From assembly GCF_964355755.1 (NCBI RefSeq), contig NC_092673.1:625001-689000 (forward strand): a stretch of 64,000 nucleotides of DNA. The letters run 5' to 3'. Made by a program: the position numbers and the translations under genes. The notes under the pieces were generated by a model that ran no database searches, was not told the origin of the DNA, and saw nothing but the letters and a program-made list of their open reading frames with translations. The DNA comes from Antedon mediterranea. Lineage: Eukaryota; Echinodermata; Crinoidea; Comatulida; Antedonidae. Shown in pieces: positions 60,097-64,000 of this stretch; the stretch's first letter is position 1; each line of letters opens with the position of its first letter.

Positions 60097-62862
60097 TTTC
60101 TCATGAAGGAGAATTTTACAGTAGGCGGAGGTATTGATGATAAAAGAAGAGAATAAAATTGTGTAAATTGCGTAAACGTAAGGACAGTGAAACATCGTCA
60201 AAACAGGGTGATGCTCACAGAGACCACAAGTACATGATACCAAGGGTAAGAACCAATTTTGTCACTATATTTTTAATATTATCACATATTTCCATTTAAA
60301 AGGTTTGTGTATTTCATGTAATGTTTAATGTGGGACTGTTATTAGTTAAAATACACAATGTAATACGTAGTATTTGTGTTGTGAAAACATTTTCATGTAA
60401 TTCTTAGAAAATGTATCATGTTTAAATATTCTGTTGTTAATGTTAGGAACTATGCCTTCCCCTGAAGTATATTTGTCCAGTTTCCAGAATGAAGATCTAC
60501 ACCTTTTCACCTGTGTGCTTTTGTCCTCTACAAATAAGATTCTGGTGGCTGATGGACCACATGGATTAATGCCATAACATATATGTAAGTAGGCCTGGTT
60601 ACGTAAGTAGTAGGCCAGGTTGCGTAAGTAAGTGGCAGGCCAGGTTGCGTGCGTAAGTAGCAGGCCAGATTGCTTACGTAAGTAGTAGGCCAGGTTGCGT
60701 AAATAAGTAGCAGGCCAGGTTGCGTGCGTAAGTAGCAGGCCAGGTTGCGTGCGTAAGTGGCAGGCCAGGTTGCGTGCGTAAGTGGCAGGCCAGGTTGCGT
60801 GCGTAAGTGGCAGGCCAGGTTGCGTGCGTAAGTGGCAGGCCAGGTTGCGTGGGTAAGTGGCAGACCAGGTTGCGTGCGTAAGTGGCAGGCCAGTTTGCGT
60901 GCGTAAGTAGCAAGCCAGGTTGCGTGCGTAAGTAGCAGGCCAGGTTGCGTGCGTAAGTAGCATGCCAGGTTGCGTGCGTAAGTAGCATGCCAGGTTGCGT
61001 GCGTAAGTAGCATGCCAGGTTGCGTGCGTAAGTAGCAGGCCAGGTTGCGTAAGTAAGTAGCAGGCCAGGTTGCGTAAGTAAGTACCAGGCCAGGTTGCGT
61101 AAGTGGCAGGCCAGGTTGCGTGCGTAAGTGGCAGGCCAGGTTGCGAGCGTAAGTGGCAGGCCAGGTTGCGTGCGTAAGTGGCAGGCCAGGTTGCGTGCGT
61201 AAGTGGCAGGCCAGGTTGCGTGCGTAAGTGGCAGGCCAGGTTGCGTGCGTAAGTGGAAGGCCAGGTTGCGTAAGTAAGTAGCAGGCCAGGTTGCGTGCGT
61301 AAGTAGCAGGGCAGGTTGCGTGCGTAAGTAGCAGGCCAGGTTGCGTGCGTAAGTAGCAGGCCAGGTTGCGTGAGTAAGTAGCAGGCCAGGTTGCGTGCGT
61401 AAGTAGCAGGCCAGGTTGCGTGCGTAAGTAGCAGGCCAGGTTGTGTAAGTAAGTAGAAGGCCAGGTTGCCTAAGTAAGTAGAAGGCCAGGTTGCGTGCGT
61501 AAGTAGAAGGCCAGGTTGCGTGCGTAAGTAGCAGGCCAGGTTGCGTGTGTAAGTAGCAGGCCAGGTTGCGTGCGTAAGTAGCAGGCCATGTTGCGTAAGT
61601 AAGTAGTAGGCCAGTTTATGTTTTTTTTTTACCCTTCTTTTCAGTAATCAAAACGTAGATGCGGATGCTGTGATGCTTGCTAACGTCAAGACGATTGTGG
61701 CTTCTCCTTGGTTAGTAGATTGTTTTAGTATACTAGATTAAAGGCAAATTAAATCTATGTCATAAGGTGTCCACTTTATTTATATTTGCATGGTTCAGCA
61801 ATACCCTAACAAACACCACATAATGTATGGCTACCTTTTTAGTTGAATATTAAATATAATTTTTTTAAATTATTATTGTGAATGCTTTACTCAGGATACG
61901 AAGAAATTTGGCGGACAAAACAGGATTAGCGAGAAATGCAGGTTAAAGCAATGTATTGGATTGCCTTTGGTAAGTTCTGTACTTAATTAAAGAATTTCCT
62001 TTCTTCTTATTTAAAGACCATTTTCCTATAATTTGTGACAATTTGTAAAAATAATAAATATATATAATACTTTAAAAACATTAAACCAAGTCATTCCTTG
62101 TCTTAAATAAACGTTTTATGGTAAATTATGATAGAAAGCTACGTAGATAGCTAGATAGATCACTTTGTGGTCCGAAACGTATAACTTTAGACCAAATTCA
62201 TATTCATTTTTGTTGACATTTATTACATTTTTAGAGGTGTTTAACAATCCATATTTTATTAATATTGACAATGTTTATATAATATATCAAATAAATTGGT
62301 AAAAAAAACCTAATTTTATTTTCAATTATTACTTCGAAAACTTTGTTTCGTGCAACAAAGGGCGTAACTTGTTTACATCGTTCGCATGACTAAAAAATCA
62401 TGACTTTCGACAATGTTTAGAAAATGTTTGCTTTACTGCATCTTTAGCCCTAGTAGTACTACCCCATAGTGTCTCTGAAAATAAAGTTTGGGGAAAAAAG
62501 CTTATTTTATGCTTATAAAACGCATATCAAAGCCGATGAATTTATGTGTGCCGAATCGTCCCGGGGCTAAAAACTTCATTTTTGTACAATAGGCAAGAGT
62601 TTATAATTTGTGATTTGTAATTTTAAAACATGATTAAATTTAATTTACATGTTTTTTGATGCAAGTACAGTAGTTTTAAAAATTTCTTTTAAAATTCACC
62701 TGTTTGTTTTTGGCGTTGCTGTTCTATTGTTAGTCAACTAAAAATATTGTTAGTTGAAAGGCTGGTTACAAAACCATTACACCAAATTTGCATACACATG
62801 GTTGTAGTGAAATTAGCCTAATCACACACAGCATTGAGACACAAAAATATATATGTATTTTG
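60097..62862 (+). repeat. Array unit 10 (2.77 kb)
   Basis: Minisatellite block 60585-61615, about 41 repeats. Block C is the short form, with one extra change (GATGCGGATGCT). Block D has the CTTTACTCAG acceptor, with AG present. The core is of the second subtype. Confidence 0.9.
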
Positions 62863-64000
62863 TTTCTCATGAAGGAGAATTTTACAGTAGGCGGAGGTAT
62901 TGATGATAAAAGAAGAGAATAAAATTGTGTAAATTGCGTAAACGTAAGGACAGTGAAACATCGTCAAAACAGGGTGATGCTCACAGAGACCACAAGTACA
63001 TGATACCAAGGGTAAGAACCAATTTTGTCACTATATTTTTAATATTATCACATATTTCCATTTAAAAGGTTTGTGTATTTCATGTAATGTTTAATGTGGG
63101 ACTGTTATTAGTTAAAATACACAATGTAATACGTAGTATTTGTGTTGTGAAAACATTTTCATGTAATTCTTAGAAAATGTATCATGTTTAAATATTCTGT
63201 TGTTAATGTTAGGAACTATGCCTTCCCCTGAAGTATATTTGTCCAGTTCCCAGAATGAAGATCTACACCTTTTCACCTGTGTGCTTTTGTCCTCTACAAA
63301 TAAGATTCTGGTGGCTGATGGACCACATGGATTAATGCCATAACATATATGTAAGTAGGCCTGGTTACGTAAGTAGTAGGCCAGGTTGCGTAAGTAAGTG
63401 GCAGGCCAGGTTGCGTGCGTAAGTAGCAGGCCAGATTGCTTACGTAAGTAGTAGGCCAGGTTGCGTAAATAAGTAGCAGGCCAGGTTGCGTGCGTAAGTA
63501 GCAGGCCAGGTTGCGTGCGTAAGTAGCAGGCCAGGTTGCGTGCGTAAGTGGCAGGCCAGGTTGCGTGCGTAAGTGGCAGGCCAGGTTGCGTGCGTAAGTG
63601 GCAGGCCAGGTTGCGTGCGTAAGTGGCAGGCCAGGTTGCGTGCGTAAGTGGCAGACCAGGTTGCGTGCGTAAGTGGCAGGCCAGTTTGCGTGCGTAAGTA
63701 GCAAGCCAGGTTGCGTGCGTAAGTAGCAGGCCAGGTTGCGTGCGTAAGTAGCATGCCAGGTTGCGTGCGTAAGTAGCATGCCAGGTTGCGTGCGTAAGTA
63801 GCATGCCAGGTTGCGTGCGTAAGTAGCAGGCCAGGTTGCGTAAGTAAGTAGCAGGCCAGGTTGCGTAAGTAAGTACCAGGCCAGGTTGCGTAAGTGGCAG
63901 GCCAGGTTGCGTGCGTAAGTGGCAGGCCAGGTTGCGAGCGTAAGTGGCAGGCCAGGTTGCGTGCGTAAGTGGCAGGCCAGGTTGCGTGCGTAAGTGGCAG
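62863..64000 (+). repeat. Array unit 11, cut by the window edge
   Basis: Contains block A, block B and the start of the minisatellite (from 63351). The variant order of the first 25 or so repeats follows that of unit 10, including the run of CATGCCAGG copies and the GCGAGCG copy. The array continues beyond the window. Confidence 0.9.

Noticed and set aside
26717-64000. CRISPR array
   Set aside because: The repeats are directly contiguous 25-mers without spacers, in a eukaryotic genome with intron-split genes and no cas genes.

Overview
The window is nuclear DNA from an animal. It is AT-rich, with genes split into many short exons bounded by GT/AG splice sites, and its proteins are typical of ciliated metazoans. 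The gene set, the frequent TAGGCCTA-type palindromes and a family of short foldback MITEs suggest a marine invertebrate, possibly an echinoderm or another non-vertebrate deuterostome. That placement is inference. No bacterial or organellar gene architecture was seen.

Layout. From 944 to 4692 (minus) lies a complete seven-exon SAXO gene, coding for a stabilizer of axonemal microtubules. From 6000 to 15206 (minus) lies a 23-exon family-A DNA polymerase that best matches DNA polymerase nu (POLN). Its introns hold several MITE copies, a 17-bp minisatellite and a perfect 13-copy 42-bp satellite. Head to head with it, from 17011 to 21306 (plus), is an eight-exon MAP9-like microtubule-associated protein gene; the 1.8 kb between the two start codons is probably a shared promoter region. 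From 22674 to 25945 (minus) is a PARP14-like gene with RRM/KH-like modules and a macro domain. It looks broken at both ends.

From about 26218 to the right edge (about 37.8 kb, continuing outside) the DNA is one large tandem array. It has eleven complete units and one partial unit of 2.2-4.4 kb, all in the same orientation. Each unit has a core of about 1.7 kb containing four exon-like blocks (A-D) with good splice signals. Between blocks B and C sits a variable block of a 25-bp minisatellite, roughly 650 copies in total. Every minisatellite repeat carries a perfect GTAAGT splice-donor core. The first unit alone carries a 1.43-kb foldback element with long terminal inverted repeats, a self-complementary 21-bp satellite inside it, and a 9-bp target-site duplication.

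The two microtubule genes (SAXO and MAP9) are functionally related, but their closeness may be chance. The array is the most unusual part: a gene-like unit amplified in tandem with a splice-donor-rich minisatellite as its intron. The long open reading frames in the minisatellites and satellites follow from repeat periodicity and are not annotated as genes. Exon boundaries were derived by hand from splice consensus, reading-frame continuity and remembered family motifs; no alignment was run.
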